Below, piece by piece: positions 25,763-35,999 of a stretch of 64,000 nucleotides of DNA (its first letter is position 1; the number at the start of each line of letters is the position of its first letter). Position numbers and translations under genes: made by a program. Below the pieces are notes generated by a model, which was given only the letters and a program-made list of their open reading frames with translations, was not told where the DNA came from and searched no databases. The stretch comes from Akkermansia sp. N21116. Lineage in GTDB: Bacteria > Verrucomicrobiota > Verrucomicrobiia > Verrucomicrobiales > Akkermansiaceae. The stretch covers positions 1,550,001 through 1,614,000 of the forward strand of contig NZ_CP139035.1 in the NCBI RefSeq assembly GCF_029854705.2, in the 5' to 3' direction.

Positions 25763-28441
25763 TTAGGACAAGGCGGAAAGCATGCCTTTGAGCTGGTCGA
25801 GTTTGGTCGTCCAGTCGTTTAATCTCTGGCGTTCCTGTTCGACAACTTCGGCGGGAGCCCGGTCCACGAATCCGGTATTGCCAAGCTTGCCTTTGCTCTT
25901 GGCGATTTCCTTTTCAACCTTGTCGATTTCCTTGGTGAGGCGGTCGCGTTCTGCTTCGACATCGATCAGTCCTTCCAGCGGAAGGAACAACTCGCCTAGC
26001 GGGGTCAGGGAAACGGGCGTTCCCTTTGGTGCCTGGTAATTTTCCTGAGAGGAAACTCCCTTGCTGCCGGAAAGCAAAGCCAGGCGGTTCAAAAGGTCGG
26101 GACAGGAAAAGGCTTCCGCTGCCGGCTTCAGGATGAATTCGACATTTTTGTTGGTAGCCAGATTGTATTCCGCCTTCAGGTTGCGGGCGCGATTGGCTGA
26201 TTCGTAAAGGGCTGTTGCCGTGGCACATGCCTTGGAACGCGCATCGTCGGAGAGTCCGGCAAGAAGCTTGGCGGCATCCGGCAGGGGCGTCTGCATCAGG
26301 GGCATGCCGTTGTGAACCTTGTCAAAACCGAGAGACTGCCAGAGTTCCTCCGTGATGTGCGGCATAACCGGATGCAGGAGGGCGAGGTAGTGCTTCAGCA
26401 CGGTATCCATTGTCACCAGTGTGGCAGCCTTGAGGGCAGGATCGGCTCCGTCGCGGAGATCGAGTTTTACAGCTTCCAGGAACAGGGAACAGTATTCACT
26501 CCAGAAGAATTGGTAGAGAGACTGCGTCAGAGCGTTAAATTCGTAGTCAGTCAATGCCTTTTCTACATCGGCATGAAGTTGGCGGAGTTTACCGATGATA
26601 TCAATGTGCACGGGGGTAAACTTGGGAGCGATGCTTGTGTCTGCATCGCCTTGCATGAGGCGGAAACGAACGGCGTTGTACAACTTGTTGGCAAAATTGC
26701 GGCCTTCTTCGATCTGAACTTCATCAAAGCGGACATCGGTGCCGGTCGGAGCAATACGCATGAGTCCGAAGCGGAGACCGTCGGCTCCATATTTGGCCAT
26801 GAGATCGAGTGGATCGGGCGAGTTGCCGAGGGATTTGCTCATTTTGCGACCGAGGGAATCGCGGATAATGGACGTAAAGAACACGTTGGAGAATGGCTTT
26901 TCGCCTTGAAAACGGAATCCGGCCATGATCATGCGGGCCACCCAGAAGAAAATAATGTCCGGCCCTGTTACCAAGTCGGTCGTCGGATAGAATTTTGTGC
27001 GGGTTTCATCATCCATGGTGGCAAACGGCCATAGCCAGGACGAGAACCACGTATCCATGACATCGTCGTCCTGTACCCAGTTTTCAGGATCGGAGGGAGG
27101 TTCCGTACCCACGTAAATACTACCGTCTTCCAAGGATGAAACGTCCAGTGCCGCTGCTTTGCGGAGGGCTTCCGCTTTGTCCTTGCGGTACCAGACTGGG
27201 ATACGGTGTCCCCACCAGAGCTGGCGGGAAATACACCAGTCCTGAATGTTTTCCAGCCAGTGGGCGTAAGTTTTGGCCCAGCGGGCGGGACGGAACGTGA
27301 TATCCCCGTTGGCGACGGCATCGGCAGATTCCTTCACGCAGGGATACTTGAGGAACCACTGCATCGACAGGCGCGGTTCGATTGGTACGTCGGCACGTTC
27401 CGAGAAACCTACTTTGTTCTGATAGGCTTCCTCTTTCACCATGAGGCCGGCTTCTTTCAAAAGCTCGGCTGCCTTGTCGCGGGCGGCAAAGCGTTCCATT
27501 CCGTGAAGTTCCGGGAATTCCGGACAGTTGATGAAGCCGTCGGGGGTGAGGATGTCGATGATTTCGAGATTGTTGCGCAGTCCGACTTCGAAGTCGGTCT
27601 TATCGTGGGCCGGAGTGATCTTGAGAGCACCGGTGCCGAAGTCGATTTCGACATGTTCGTCGGCAATGACCGGGATAGGGGCGGCATGGAGTGGTCGCAT
27701 GACCTTTTTGCCGATCAGGTGGGCGAAACGCGGGTCCTTCGGATTGACGGCCACGGCGACGTCGGCCATGATAGTTTCCGGGCGGGTCGTTGCAACCTGG
27801 AGAGCTCCGGAACCGTCTTCGAGTTTGTAGGAAATAGTGTAGAGCTTGCTGTTCTGCTCCTTCATGATGACTTCTTCATCGGAAAGAGCCGTCAGGGACA
27901 CTGGGCACCAGTTGACCATGCGGCGACCGCGATAGATGAGTCCTTCCTTGAAAAGATCAATGAATACCTTGCCGACGGCGCGGGTATAGTCTTCGTCCAT
28001 CGTGAAGCGTTCGCGTTCCCAGTCGAGAGAGCATCCCAGCTTCTTGAGCTGGTTGATGATGATGCCTCCGTGCTTTTGTTTCCATTCCCAGACTTTGTCC
28101 AGAAAGGCTTTGCGTCCGAGATCGTGGCGGGTTTTGCCCTCCGTCTTGCGGAGTTCCTTTTCCACTCTCACCTGGGTGGCGATACCGGCGTGGTCCGTAC
28201 CGGGAAGCCAAAGGACTTCCTTGCCTTGCTGACGTGCGCGGCGGGCGAGAATATCCTGGATCGTGTTGTTCAGGACGTGGCCCAAGTGAAGAACTCCCGT
28301 GACGTTAGGGGGAGGGATAACGATGGAATAGGCTGGCTTGGCGGAGGAGGGGTCGGCATGGAAACAGTCTTCCGACACCCAACGGGATTGCCATTTTTCT
28401 TCAACGTTTTGCGGTTCGTACGCTTTCGGCAGATCGGACAT
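25763..28441 (-). CDS. valS: Valyl-tRNA synthetase
   Basis: This 892-residue class I synthetase charges tRNA-Val. The HIGH-type motif is HLGH at residues 52-55 within PPPNVTGVLHLGH, and the KMSKS motif appears in GRKMSKSLGNSPDP. An editing domain lies between them, and the C-terminal arm (from DVEAERDRLTKEIDKVEKEI onward) is the coiled coil that touches the tRNA. The ATG at 28441 gives the family start MSDLPKAYEP; the frame runs 12 codons further upstream without support. Its product serves the tRNA-Val(GAC) gene at 50493-50567, among others. Confidence 0.96.
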   Translation of the reverse strand: MSDLPKAYEPQNVEEKWQSRWVSEDCFHADPSSAKPAYSIVIPPPNVTGVLHLGHVLNNTIQDILARRARQQGKEVLWLPGTDHAGIATQVRVEKELRKTEGKTRHDLGRKAFLDKVWEWKQKHGGIIINQLKKLGCSLDWERERFTMDEDYTRAVGKVFIDLFKEGLIYRGRRMVNWCPVSLTALSDEEVIMKEQNSKLYTISYKLEDGSGALQVATTRPETIMADVAVAVNPKDPRFAHLIGKKVMRPLHAAPIPVIADEHVEIDFGTGALKITPAHDKTDFEVGLRNNLEIIDILTPDGFINCPEFPELHGMERFAARDKAAELLKEAGLMVKEEAYQNKVGFSERADVPIEPRLSMQWFLKYPCVKESADAVANGDITFRPARWAKTYAHWLENIQDWCISRQLWWGHRIPVWYRKDKAEALRKAAALDVSSLEDGSIYVGTEPPSDPENWVQDDDVMDTWFSSWLWPFATMDDETRTKFYPTTDLVTGPDIIFFWVARMIMAGFRFQGEKPFSNVFFTSIIRDSLGRKMSKSLGNSPDPLDLMAKYGADGLRFGLMRIAPTGTDVRFDEVQIEEGRNFANKLYNAVRFRLMQGDADTSIAPKFTPVHIDIIGKLRQLHADVEKALTDYEFNALTQSLYQFFWSEYCSLFLEAVKLDLRDGADPALKAATLVTMDTVLKHYLALLHPVMPHITEELWQSLGFDKVHNGMPLMQTPLPDAAKLLAGLSDDARSKACATATALYESANRARNLKAEYNLATNKNVEFILKPAAEAFSCPDLLNRLALLSGSKGVSSQENYQAPKGTPVSLTPLGELFLPLEGLIDVEAERDRLTKEIDKVEKEIAKSKGKLGNTGFVDRAPAEVVEQERQRLNDWTTKLDQLKGMLSALS

Positions 28442-28802
28442 GCGCGGGAGATTACATGGAAGCCCCATTTCTTGCAATACCCGATTCCTGGAGAATCCGG
28501 TTTTGCTCCTGAACTCTTCTTAAGAGAACTCCGGATTGAAGGAGTTTGACTAAGGTGATTTTTGTGTTTTTTATATAATATAGGGAAAAACATGAATGTC
28601 GAGAATATGATATGTATTTTACTAATCATTATCGCGTTGTTGGTTTTTGTCACAATTGTGAGGGGTGTATTTTTCTGCTTACCTATCTGGCTGCCAGGAA
28701 AGGGAGTCAAGTTGGATTCACTCTTTGTAACAATCGCATGACGGGGACAAGAAGAATTGAGGATTGTCTTCCTGAAAGAATCCTGATATCGAATCCGTAC
28801 AC
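28442..28802. other. Divergent intergenic region between valS and tatA
   Basis: A 361-base gap. It has a partial inverted repeat near 28511-28532 (ctctt/aagag) and a TATAAT-like box at 28574-28579 in an AT-rich tract, which could be a -10 box for the rightward gene, although no -35 box with normal spacing is seen. No open frame here looks like a real gene, and I see no T-box elements for valS. Confidence 0.4.
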
Positions 28803-29123
28803 ATGGGTACTATGTTAGCATTACTGGGAGGATTAGGAACACCGGAACTGATTGCCATTCTCGTGATTGTGTTCCTGTTATTCGGAGCCAAGAAGCTTCC
28901 GGAACTGGCTCGCGGACTTGGCAAGAGTCTGGGTGAGTTCAAGAAAGCCAAGAGCGAATTTGAAGACGAGCTGTTCAATGCGGAACAGAGCGCCAAATCT
29001 GTCGAAGACAAAAAAACGGTTGTCCCTCCTGCCTCGGAACCCGCTTCGCCCCCTGTTCCCGAATCGTCCGAGCCCAAAAGAGAGGAACCCTACAAATCTC
29101 CTTATCTGAACGATCAGAAATAA
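28803..29123 (+). CDS. tatA: Twin-arginine translocase TatA/TatE-family subunit
   Basis: The 106-residue protein has the TatA plan: a short N-terminus, one membrane helix (about residues 12-28, LGTPELIAILVIVFLLFGAK), then FGAKKLPELARGLGKSLGEFKKA amphipathic helix (seen as KKLPELARGLGKS), and a Pro/Ser/Glu-rich tail. TatA subunits form the pore for folded Tat substrates. A second Met at 28812 could be the real start. No tatC or tatB gene is adjacent, as is common outside Proteobacteria. A terminator follows, so it is a single-gene unit. Confidence 0.92.
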   Translation: MGTMLALLGGLGTPELIAILVIVFLLFGAKKLPELARGLGKSLGEFKKAKSEFEDELFNAEQSAKSVEDKKTVVPPASEPASPPVPESSEPKREEPYKSPYLNDQK

Positions 29124-29160
29124 CTTCCGTTGTTCCATTGTCGTTTGTGGTCAATTTTGG

Positions 29161-29193
29161 CTCCGCCCTTGTCATAGTGGCGGAGTTTTTTTG
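29161..29193 (+). terminator. Terminator of tatA
   Basis: A perfect 7-bp stem (ctccgcc at 29161-29167 with ggcggag at 29179-29185) is followed directly by seven T. Confidence 0.85.
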
Positions 29194-29297
29194 TTGCACG
29201 ACAGCTTCGATTGTTGTCTATCATGAAAAAAGTGCAGACATCCCTCGGATGGGATGTTAACATGTAATTTTCTAAATAAGCTAAAGAGGGTAACATT

Positions 29298-31457
29298 ATG
29301 TCCAGTTGTGAAACTCCCATATTCAGAAGTGAGGAATTCCTTGTTTTTCCCAACAGGGTTGTTCAGAGGAATGGGCGGGAAGCCGTTGTTGCCGACGATG
29401 GGACAGTATGGTCGTATGGCAACCGGGAAAGGCCTAGTTGGAAAATGTCCGGTGGTGTTAAGGAGTTGGCCTCCTACGAAGGACCTATTCCTGTACTGAA
29501 TGCCGCATATGATTTGGCTGTCCGTGAGTTTTTGGAGAGCCGTGGTGATGAAGGTGTCTTGCTGACAGGGGCCGCCTGGGGGAAAAGTGTTTGGACTCGG
29601 GATGTTTCTTTTGCGACTACCTTGGGGTTGGGAATGGTGGATCCGGATATCTGCATGGCGTCTCTTAAAGTCCGAGTGAGTCACGGAGAAGTCATGCAGG
29701 ATACGGGGACGGGCGGATCGTGGCCGATCTCGACAGACCGTGTGGCATGGGGGATTGCCGCTTGGGATCTTTACTTGATTACTGGTGATCGCGAGTGGTT
29801 GGAATGGTCTGCGAAAGTACTGGACCGTACCTGCTTGCATGACATTTTGGTCGTGGATGAACTTTCCGGCCTCGTCAGGGGAGAGAGCTCCTTTCTGGAT
29901 TGGAGATCCCAGAGTTACCCGGATTGGATGACTCCTGCCGACATTGGCGAATCATGCTCATTGTCCACGATGGCTCTCCATGCCAGGTGCCGTGCGATTC
30001 TGGGGGAAATGTACGCGGAACTTGGCGATCAATCCAAGGCCGGATACTGGAAAAAGGCAGCGGAACGCGTCCGGAAAGCGATTGAGACGATGTTCCGCAT
30101 TCCGCACCGTCCGGCTTACGGGCAGTTTCTGTACGGCAGGGGGTATCCCGTTTTATCCGAACGGATAGATACGCTGGGTTCGTTATTGTGCCTGTTGTTC
30201 GGGATTGTGGATGGTGAGGAGGCTGCCTCCTTCCTGTATGAATTGCCTCATTGTTTGATGGGCGTCCCCTGCTTCCATCCGCAGAAGACTATGACTGCCA
30301 TGGATTACCATAACGGTACGATGTGGCCGTTTCTAGAAGGATTTTATGCCCAGACGGCAGCCAGTCTGGGAAACGAAGATGCCATGTCTGCTTCTCTGGC
30401 ATGCCTCGTTCGTTCCTCCTTGATCAATGGGACGAACAAGGAAAACATCAGTCTTATTCACGGTACCGATGAAGGACTTGTTCAAAGTTCGGATCGTCAG
30501 TTGTGGAGCATAGCCGGCACCCTTGGCGTATTCCTGAAAGGTCTGTTCGGCATCTGGTGCGAGAACGATTCTCTCATGTTGTCCCCATGCGTGCCCAAGG
30601 AATGGGCCGGCAGGCATGTCCTCATGGGGGTGAAGTACCGGAAAGCTACGATCGACGTGATCCTCCTTGGGCATGGAAGCCAGGTTGGCAAATGCATGGT
30701 TAACGGTAAAACCGGAGTTCCTGTCATTGAAAAATCTGCGGAAGGACATTTTATCGTGGAAATTGAACTGTTGCCTGGAGATCCTTCGGTCAATGGCATC
30801 AATTGGTCTCCTGTTTCATACGATCTGCCGTCTCCTCAGTGGATTCACGAAGGCAATGAACTTCGCTGGGAACCCGTGCCGGATGCATGGTACTACCGCG
30901 TGTATAGGAACGGCATACCGATTGCCCAGACGGAGCAGACTGTTTTTGTTCCTCACCCGATGGCGGCTGTCAATCAGTACCAGGTGATGGCCGTGTCCAA
31001 GGATGATCGCGAATCTTTTCTCAATGAGCCCCGGGAATACATTCCCGGTAATGCCCGTGTGGAAACGCGCCCGTGCGGTTTGAGTGGAGACGATGTTTGG
31101 GTGTCGCGCATGGACGGTTCCCGGCATGCATACTTTTACGATGTCATTCTGGGGCAGTCCGGGGTTTACCGTGTGGATGCCTTTTTCTCCAATGGGTCGG
31201 GGGACTACAAGGATGGCAATACCTGTGCCCTCCGGAGCCTGGTCTTGAATGGCAAACGGGTCGGCTCCCTGGTATTTCCCCATATGAACACCCAGGGTGA
31301 CTGGGGAAACTTCTTCTATACTCCGGGGCTGGATGTCCCCCTGGCCGCGGGTATCTATACTGTAGAACTCACTTACGGCGAGGAAGATGAAAATATTAAT
31401 CACGATGTCAATGATTGTTTGATAAAACACATGCGTTTCACACGTATTAGTCCGTGA
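29298..31457 (+). CDS. Six-hairpin-glycosidase-like protein with C-terminal beta domains
   Basis: The 719-residue protein has a catalytic-type region of about 460 residues with repeated helical hairpins and Trp-rich blocks (VWTRDVSF near residue 95, WPISTDRVAWGIAAWDLY near 140, DYHNGTMWPFLEGFYA near 340). This pattern is that of an alpha/alpha-six barrel glycosidase, but I cannot assign a GH family. After it come a fibronectin-III-like module (about 505-575) and a galactose-binding/CBM-like module (about 590-715, DVWVSRMDGSRHAYFYDVIL). There is no signal peptide, so it may act in the cytoplasm on imported sugar. The gene has a gaggg ribosome-binding site and is followed 13 bases later by a secreted metalloprotease gene, probably in one operon. 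Confidence 0.65.
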   Translation: MSSCETPIFRSEEFLVFPNRVVQRNGREAVVADDGTVWSYGNRERPSWKMSGGVKELASYEGPIPVLNAAYDLAVREFLESRGDEGVLLTGAAWGKSVWTRDVSFATTLGLGMVDPDICMASLKVRVSHGEVMQDTGTGGSWPISTDRVAWGIAAWDLYLITGDREWLEWSAKVLDRTCLHDILVVDELSGLVRGESSFLDWRSQSYPDWMTPADIGESCSLSTMALHARCRAILGEMYAELGDQSKAGYWKKAAERVRKAIETMFRIPHRPAYGQFLYGRGYPVLSERIDTLGSLLCLLFGIVDGEEAASFLYELPHCLMGVPCFHPQKTMTAMDYHNGTMWPFLEGFYAQTAASLGNEDAMSASLACLVRSSLINGTNKENISLIHGTDEGLVQSSDRQLWSIAGTLGVFLKGLFGIWCENDSLMLSPCVPKEWAGRHVLMGVKYRKATIDVILLGHGSQVGKCMVNGKTGVPVIEKSAEGHFIVEIELLPGDPSVNGINWSPVSYDLPSPQWIHEGNELRWEPVPDAWYYRVYRNGIPIAQTEQTVFVPHPMAAVNQYQVMAVSKDDRESFLNEPREYIPGNARVETRPCGLSGDDVWVSRMDGSRHAYFYDVILGQSGVYRVDAFFSNGSGDYKDGNTCALRSLVLNGKRVGSLVFPHMNTQGDWGNFFYTPGLDVPLAAGIYTVELTYGEEDENINHDVNDCLIKHMRFTRISP

Positions 31458-31470
31458 ATCAATTCTCAAT

Positions 31471-33390
31471 ATGATTTATTCTAAGTTTCTTCCCTTCGTG
31501 CTATGCATGGGGATAGGCATTGCCTGTTTCCCCGTGTCTGCCAAAGAGTACGCTACTCTTGGCGAAGCCCAGGCGGCTAAGGTGGCCGACAACAATGAAC
31601 CGGTGGATCGTCTCGGCGTTCTCTGGAAAGTGACCGACAAGGATCGGGAAAATGCGGGCAAGGCATGGAAGATCATCTCTGATTATAACAAAAAACTGGC
31701 AAAGACGGACCGCAAGCTCTATGCCGTGTACGTTACCTTCAAAGACAGGCCCGCCTTGGCTCATTACAAGGATCGTTATGACCGCATTCTGAAGAACATT
31801 CAGGCATATTATTACGATCAGATGCGTGCCAACGGTTTCCCCGGACTGACTTTTGCCCTTGACCTGGATGACCATGGCAAACTGAAAATGTATGAAGCCC
31901 ATGTGGATGTCCCCATGGAAAAAGTAACGGTTCGTTCCTCTGGGCCTCTGGCCCGTGAAGCTGCCAAAAAAGTACTCGCGGAAAATGGTATTGATGCAGA
32001 TAAGAACCATATTCTTGTCGTTTGCCAGCTCCCGGATGGAGTTGGGCCGTATTATGGAGGCGGTTCATTCGCCTCCGGTACGGGGTGGACGTGCGACCAG
32101 GATGGTCTGGATACCAAGAATTTCAAGAGGACGGATTACTTCGGCGGACGGTACAAGGCCAGTTATGGCCGGAATGCTACGATCTATATTGGAGGAACGG
32201 CTCATGAATTGGGACATTCGTTCGGACTTCCCCATACTCGCGAAAATTCTTCCTATCCCAAAAAGGAGAACGGTACGTCTCTGATGGGGTCCGGTAACCA
32301 TGTGTACGGCAACGAACTCCGCAAGGAAGGCAATGGTACGTTCCTGGCTCCGACGGATGCCATGATGCTGGCTTCCATCCCATTGTTTCGCGGTTATGAG
32401 ACCGGACTTTCCTTCCGTTATGCGGGAGGAGACCTCGGCGTGAGCCGCAGGTATTCCAACGGGGATTTCATCAAACTGGACGCTTCTCCCATTCCTTTCG
32501 GAATGCGGCTTTCAGGTGTCGTCAAAGAGAACCCCAAAAATCCTCCCTATGCCGTGATCGTGCGTCTCAATCCTCCCGGCAATAATGATTACGACACGTA
32601 TTCCGTAGCGGATGTCCCTGATGAAGACGGTTCGTTTTCTTTGGATATCGACTATCCCGGACATACGGGGTATGTCGATGTAACGATTTACATTCAGTAC
32701 GCCGATGGATCTCGCTCCCAGATTGCCATACCTTCCACGATGAATAAGGATGGCTTGGCGACGGATTCCCTGCGTGACTTCGTCCTTTTCAATGAAGTGA
32801 TTTCCTACTGGGATCGCATGCAGAACGACAAGGCTCGCGAAGCCTTGGAAAAAATTAAAACCCAGTATGCCGGAGATACCTCCGTCATGAAGTCGGTTGC
32901 CAGGTGGGAAGATGTTCTTACCAATAAGCAGCCCACCTTTAAGGGAGATCTTTCCAGTGTCCCGGATTCTGAAAAGAAGGTAAGCCTGCTGGATTACAAA
33001 CCGTCTTCTTCGAAGTCCGGATGGCATGGCCCGTTCTGGAACCGTCTGGCTCCCAGCACATCCGGCCTGGATGCCTTCTTCTCGAGTGGTCCGGTGAAAA
33101 ACTATATCATGAATCATGCCGTTGGCGACCTAGTCTATCATTTGGATGGCAAGTGGGATGAATTTTCCGCTACCGTTGGCGTTCCTTGCAGCAAGGACGG
33201 CAGTGTCGTGTTTGAAATTGTCGGAGACGGCAAGCCGTTGTTGACGAGTAAAACCCTTAAGGAAGGGGAAAGCGTTCCGGTTAAGGTTTCGGTCAAGGAC
33301 GTGAAAGTCCTCGAAATCAAACTGAACGATGCCGGCGACGGCAATCGGAGCGATTGGGGATTGATCGTTTCTCCTGAATTGTCCCGATAG
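31471..33390 (+). CDS. Secreted zinc metalloprotease of metzincin type with NPCBM domain
   Basis: The 639-residue protein starts with a signal peptide (cleavage likely after VSA, residue 24). The zinc site HELGHSFGLPH at residues 245-255 fits HExxHxxGxxH, and Met272 in SLMGSG is a candidate Met-turn, so it is a metzincin. A beta domain follows (about 300-420), then a C-terminal NPCBM-type carbohydrate-binding domain (about 500-637, including DAFFSSGPVKNYIMNHAVGD in part and the closing WGLIVSPELSR). In mucin degraders, proteases with such domains cut glycoproteins; glycoprotein as substrate is an inference. It follows the glycosidase-like gene by 13 bases and ends at a strong terminator. Confidence 0.85.
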   Translation: MIYSKFLPFVLCMGIGIACFPVSAKEYATLGEAQAAKVADNNEPVDRLGVLWKVTDKDRENAGKAWKIISDYNKKLAKTDRKLYAVYVTFKDRPALAHYKDRYDRILKNIQAYYYDQMRANGFPGLTFALDLDDHGKLKMYEAHVDVPMEKVTVRSSGPLAREAAKKVLAENGIDADKNHILVVCQLPDGVGPYYGGGSFASGTGWTCDQDGLDTKNFKRTDYFGGRYKASYGRNATIYIGGTAHELGHSFGLPHTRENSSYPKKENGTSLMGSGNHVYGNELRKEGNGTFLAPTDAMMLASIPLFRGYETGLSFRYAGGDLGVSRRYSNGDFIKLDASPIPFGMRLSGVVKENPKNPPYAVIVRLNPPGNNDYDTYSVADVPDEDGSFSLDIDYPGHTGYVDVTIYIQYADGSRSQIAIPSTMNKDGLATDSLRDFVLFNEVISYWDRMQNDKAREALEKIKTQYAGDTSVMKSVARWEDVLTNKQPTFKGDLSSVPDSEKKVSLLDYKPSSSKSGWHGPFWNRLAPSTSGLDAFFSSGPVKNYIMNHAVGDLVYHLDGKWDEFSATVGVPCSKDGSVVFEIVGDGKPLLTSKTLKEGESVPVKVSVKDVKVLEIKLNDAGDGNRSDWGLIVSPELSR

Positions 33391-33419
33391 TTGCTGGAAT
33401 AACGCGCTTTTGTGACCGG

Positions 33420-33452
33420 CGCCCGGCGGTATTTTCCGCCGGGCGTTTGTTT
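33420..33452 (+). terminator. Terminator of the glycosidase-protease operon
   Basis: A perfect 10-bp stem (cgcccggcgg at 33420-33429 with ccgccgggcg at 33436-33445) is followed by a T-rich stretch. Confidence 0.85.
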
Positions 33453-33522
33453 TCATTCCGCGTCTGTATTCGTTAAATTGTCTTGTCAACGAGTGAGGAA
33501 TAAGTGTTTCTAGAGGTCGTAC

Positions 33523-35970
33523 ATGAGAGGGATTCAACGAAACATCGGAGTTCTATTGATGGGATCCGGCATAGCGGCGTTTATCGCTGCTACCTGGGCT
33601 GTCGAGAATGGATCGTCCGACCGTGTCGGGGCTGCCGCGTCCCTTCTGTTGGGAGACAAGTCCCTTGACCGTCCCAAGGAAGAAAATCCCGTGTCCGGGA
33701 TGTCCGAACAGCTGATGGGGCAATTTGCCGATGGAGACGGAATGTCTCCTGATATTCCAGAAAACGTTGATATCCAGTGCGACGGTACCGCGACCGTAGA
33801 TAGGGATGCCAATACCCTCACGTTCGTCGGTAATCCGACAGTGTATATGGCGTCGGACAATAAGATTGAAATCTACGCGCATCAGGCTGTTGTGAATTCG
33901 ACTGAAAAGACTGTTACCCTCACGGGAGATTTGTCTATTTACCGTGACGGCAGTTTGACCCGCGCGGAAAAAGCGGTGTATAACTATGAAACAAAAGAGC
34001 TGACGACCGATGGCATCAAAGCCAAGAGTAACGGCATGCTTCTTCGCAGCGGTACATTCAGTTACGCCAAAAACGACAAAGGAGAGGATTATCTGGAAGG
34101 ATTCGACGCCTCCGTTTCATCCGAAGACGATCAGGATCCCGATACATGGATTTCGGCCAAACGCATTCGGATTTATCCCCAGGACCGGTTGAATTTTTCT
34201 CATCTGACATTCAATTACAAAAACGTTCCTTTTTTCTATTTCCCTTATTTTTCCCATTCCCTGAATCCCCGAGAGGGCTACATGCCTTCATTGGGCGCTC
34301 GTTCCTATTGGGGGGCTTTTATGCTGAACCGTTACGGTATTTTGTCCGGGAACCGGCGGGTGGAGAAGGGGAGGCCGACAGCCGATTACCTCTTCCAGTC
34401 TCATTTGGATTACAGGTCGCGCAGGGGGGTGGCCATCGGGGAAGATATCGTTGACTTGAAGCTGGAACAGGAAGCCTCGAATATGAAGGGACTGTCTGTT
34501 TATTATGCATACGACCAGGATCCTTCGATCAGCCCGACTGACGAACCGCGCAAGGGAGTCGACAACAATCGCTGGCGCATTGCCCTCCAGCAGATGTGGA
34601 AACTGTCTCTGGAAGAATATCCCGGCGCCCGCTGGAGGGCCAAGGCCAATATCAATGTCCTGAGCGATCAATACATGCTCAGAGATTTCTATCAGGATTT
34701 ATTCGAAGCCAATTCGGAACCCGACAATACGCTGACTCTGGAGAGGACGGACAAGCAATCCGTGCTGACGTTGCTTCAACGTATGCCGATCAATGATTTT
34801 TACATTACGGATCAGCGTTCGGAAATCAGTTATGACAGGATTCGCGGCTCCCTGATGAACAGCCGTTTCATCTACGAAAGCCAAACCAGCTTTGCCCTGA
34901 TGCGCCAAGTTGTTCCGGCCGAGATGCGAATGACCGTACGCGACAGACTGGAGCAACTCCCGCAGAACGATCCCAACCGTGAATTCTGGGAACACATGCT
35001 TCAAACGGACGGCTTCCTCCGTTTCCATACCTACCACGAATTGTCGCGTTCCTACAAAACTGCCGGATTCCTCAATATTACCCCCCGCTTAGGAGGCGGT
35101 TACACGGCTTACATGGATCCGACAGGGGATCTGGGCTCCTTCAACCAGGGAATCTTCTATGCCGGTCTTGATACGTCTTTCAAGATTTCCCGCAAATACA
35201 ATTCTGTTCGGTGGGATGCGCTGGGACTCAATACGATGAATCATATCATCCAGCCGTATACCACCCTGATGTACATGGGGGTTAACGAGCTGGATTCTCC
35301 CTATCCCCGTATTGACGGCAGTGCTTCCACAACCAACCCTATGGCTCTGAGTGTAGGCAGGATGACGGAAATCGACTCTCTGTCCACATGCTCTGTTTTG
35401 CGTTACGGCGTCAGGAACTTCCTAATGACGGAACAGGATAATTCGGCCAAGCAGTGGTTTTCCTGGGATGCTTTTATGGACGCTTATCTCCACAATGCAT
35501 CCAGCGATAAAAAATTCTCGAACTTGTATTCCATGACCAGGTGGTCGCCCCTGCCTTGGTTTTCCTATGCATCCGTTGTTCAGTTCCCCGTATTGGGAGA
35601 TGAAAAACGAGAGAATTACCAGGAATATAACAACTCTCTTTGGTTTCAGCCCTTCCGTTCGACGGAAATCCTCTGCAGTCACCGTTATCTGACAAAGCAT
35701 CCCCTGCTCGAAGACAGCAATCAGCTCAACCTGCGCGTCATTTACCGTATTTCTGAAGAACTGGCCTTGGGTGGTTCCTGGCGCTGGGAAATGAAGCGCA
35801 AAGATAAGAGGCTGGAAATTCAGGAATACAATATCTACAAAAATATGGGTTCCTGGTACTTCGGGTGCGGCTTGTTCATGCGTGTCAACGGCGGCAAGGA
35901 TGAACTGGGCATAGGCTTTAGCTTCACGCTGAAGGAAACTGGCAATTATATGCCATTTACTTTCAATTAA
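33523..35970 (+). CDS. lptD: LPS-assembly protein LptD (OstA family)
   Basis: The 815-residue protein has an N-terminal signal or anchor (about residues 8-26), an OstA-like beta-jellyroll (about 75-185, with VTLTGDLSIYRDG and AEKAVYNYETKELTTDG) and a C-terminal outer-membrane barrel. The barrel opening VPFFYFPYFSHSLNPREGYM-type block (PYFSHSLNPREGYMPSLG seen near residue 245) is the LptD hallmark. LptD inserts lipopolysaccharide in the outer membrane, so the cell should make LPS or a lipid-A-like molecule. There is no lptE gene nearby. The protein lacks obvious conserved disulphide cysteines of the E. coli form. A good terminator lies upstream, so it begins its own unit. Confidence 0.85.
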   Translation: MRGIQRNIGVLLMGSGIAAFIAATWAVENGSSDRVGAAASLLLGDKSLDRPKEENPVSGMSEQLMGQFADGDGMSPDIPENVDIQCDGTATVDRDANTLTFVGNPTVYMASDNKIEIYAHQAVVNSTEKTVTLTGDLSIYRDGSLTRAEKAVYNYETKELTTDGIKAKSNGMLLRSGTFSYAKNDKGEDYLEGFDASVSSEDDQDPDTWISAKRIRIYPQDRLNFSHLTFNYKNVPFFYFPYFSHSLNPREGYMPSLGARSYWGAFMLNRYGILSGNRRVEKGRPTADYLFQSHLDYRSRRGVAIGEDIVDLKLEQEASNMKGLSVYYAYDQDPSISPTDEPRKGVDNNRWRIALQQMWKLSLEEYPGARWRAKANINVLSDQYMLRDFYQDLFEANSEPDNTLTLERTDKQSVLTLLQRMPINDFYITDQRSEISYDRIRGSLMNSRFIYESQTSFALMRQVVPAEMRMTVRDRLEQLPQNDPNREFWEHMLQTDGFLRFHTYHELSRSYKTAGFLNITPRLGGGYTAYMDPTGDLGSFNQGIFYAGLDTSFKISRKYNSVRWDALGLNTMNHIIQPYTTLMYMGVNELDSPYPRIDGSASTTNPMALSVGRMTEIDSLSTCSVLRYGVRNFLMTEQDNSAKQWFSWDAFMDAYLHNASSDKKFSNLYSMTRWSPLPWFSYASVVQFPVLGDEKRENYQEYNNSLWFQPFRSTEILCSHRYLTKHPLLEDSNQLNLRVIYRISEELALGGSWRWEMKRKDKRLEIQEYNIYKNMGSWYFGCGLFMRVNGGKDELGIGFSFTLKETGNYMPFTFN

Positions 35971-35999
35971 TCATTAAATCATACCCATCGAAAATACCC

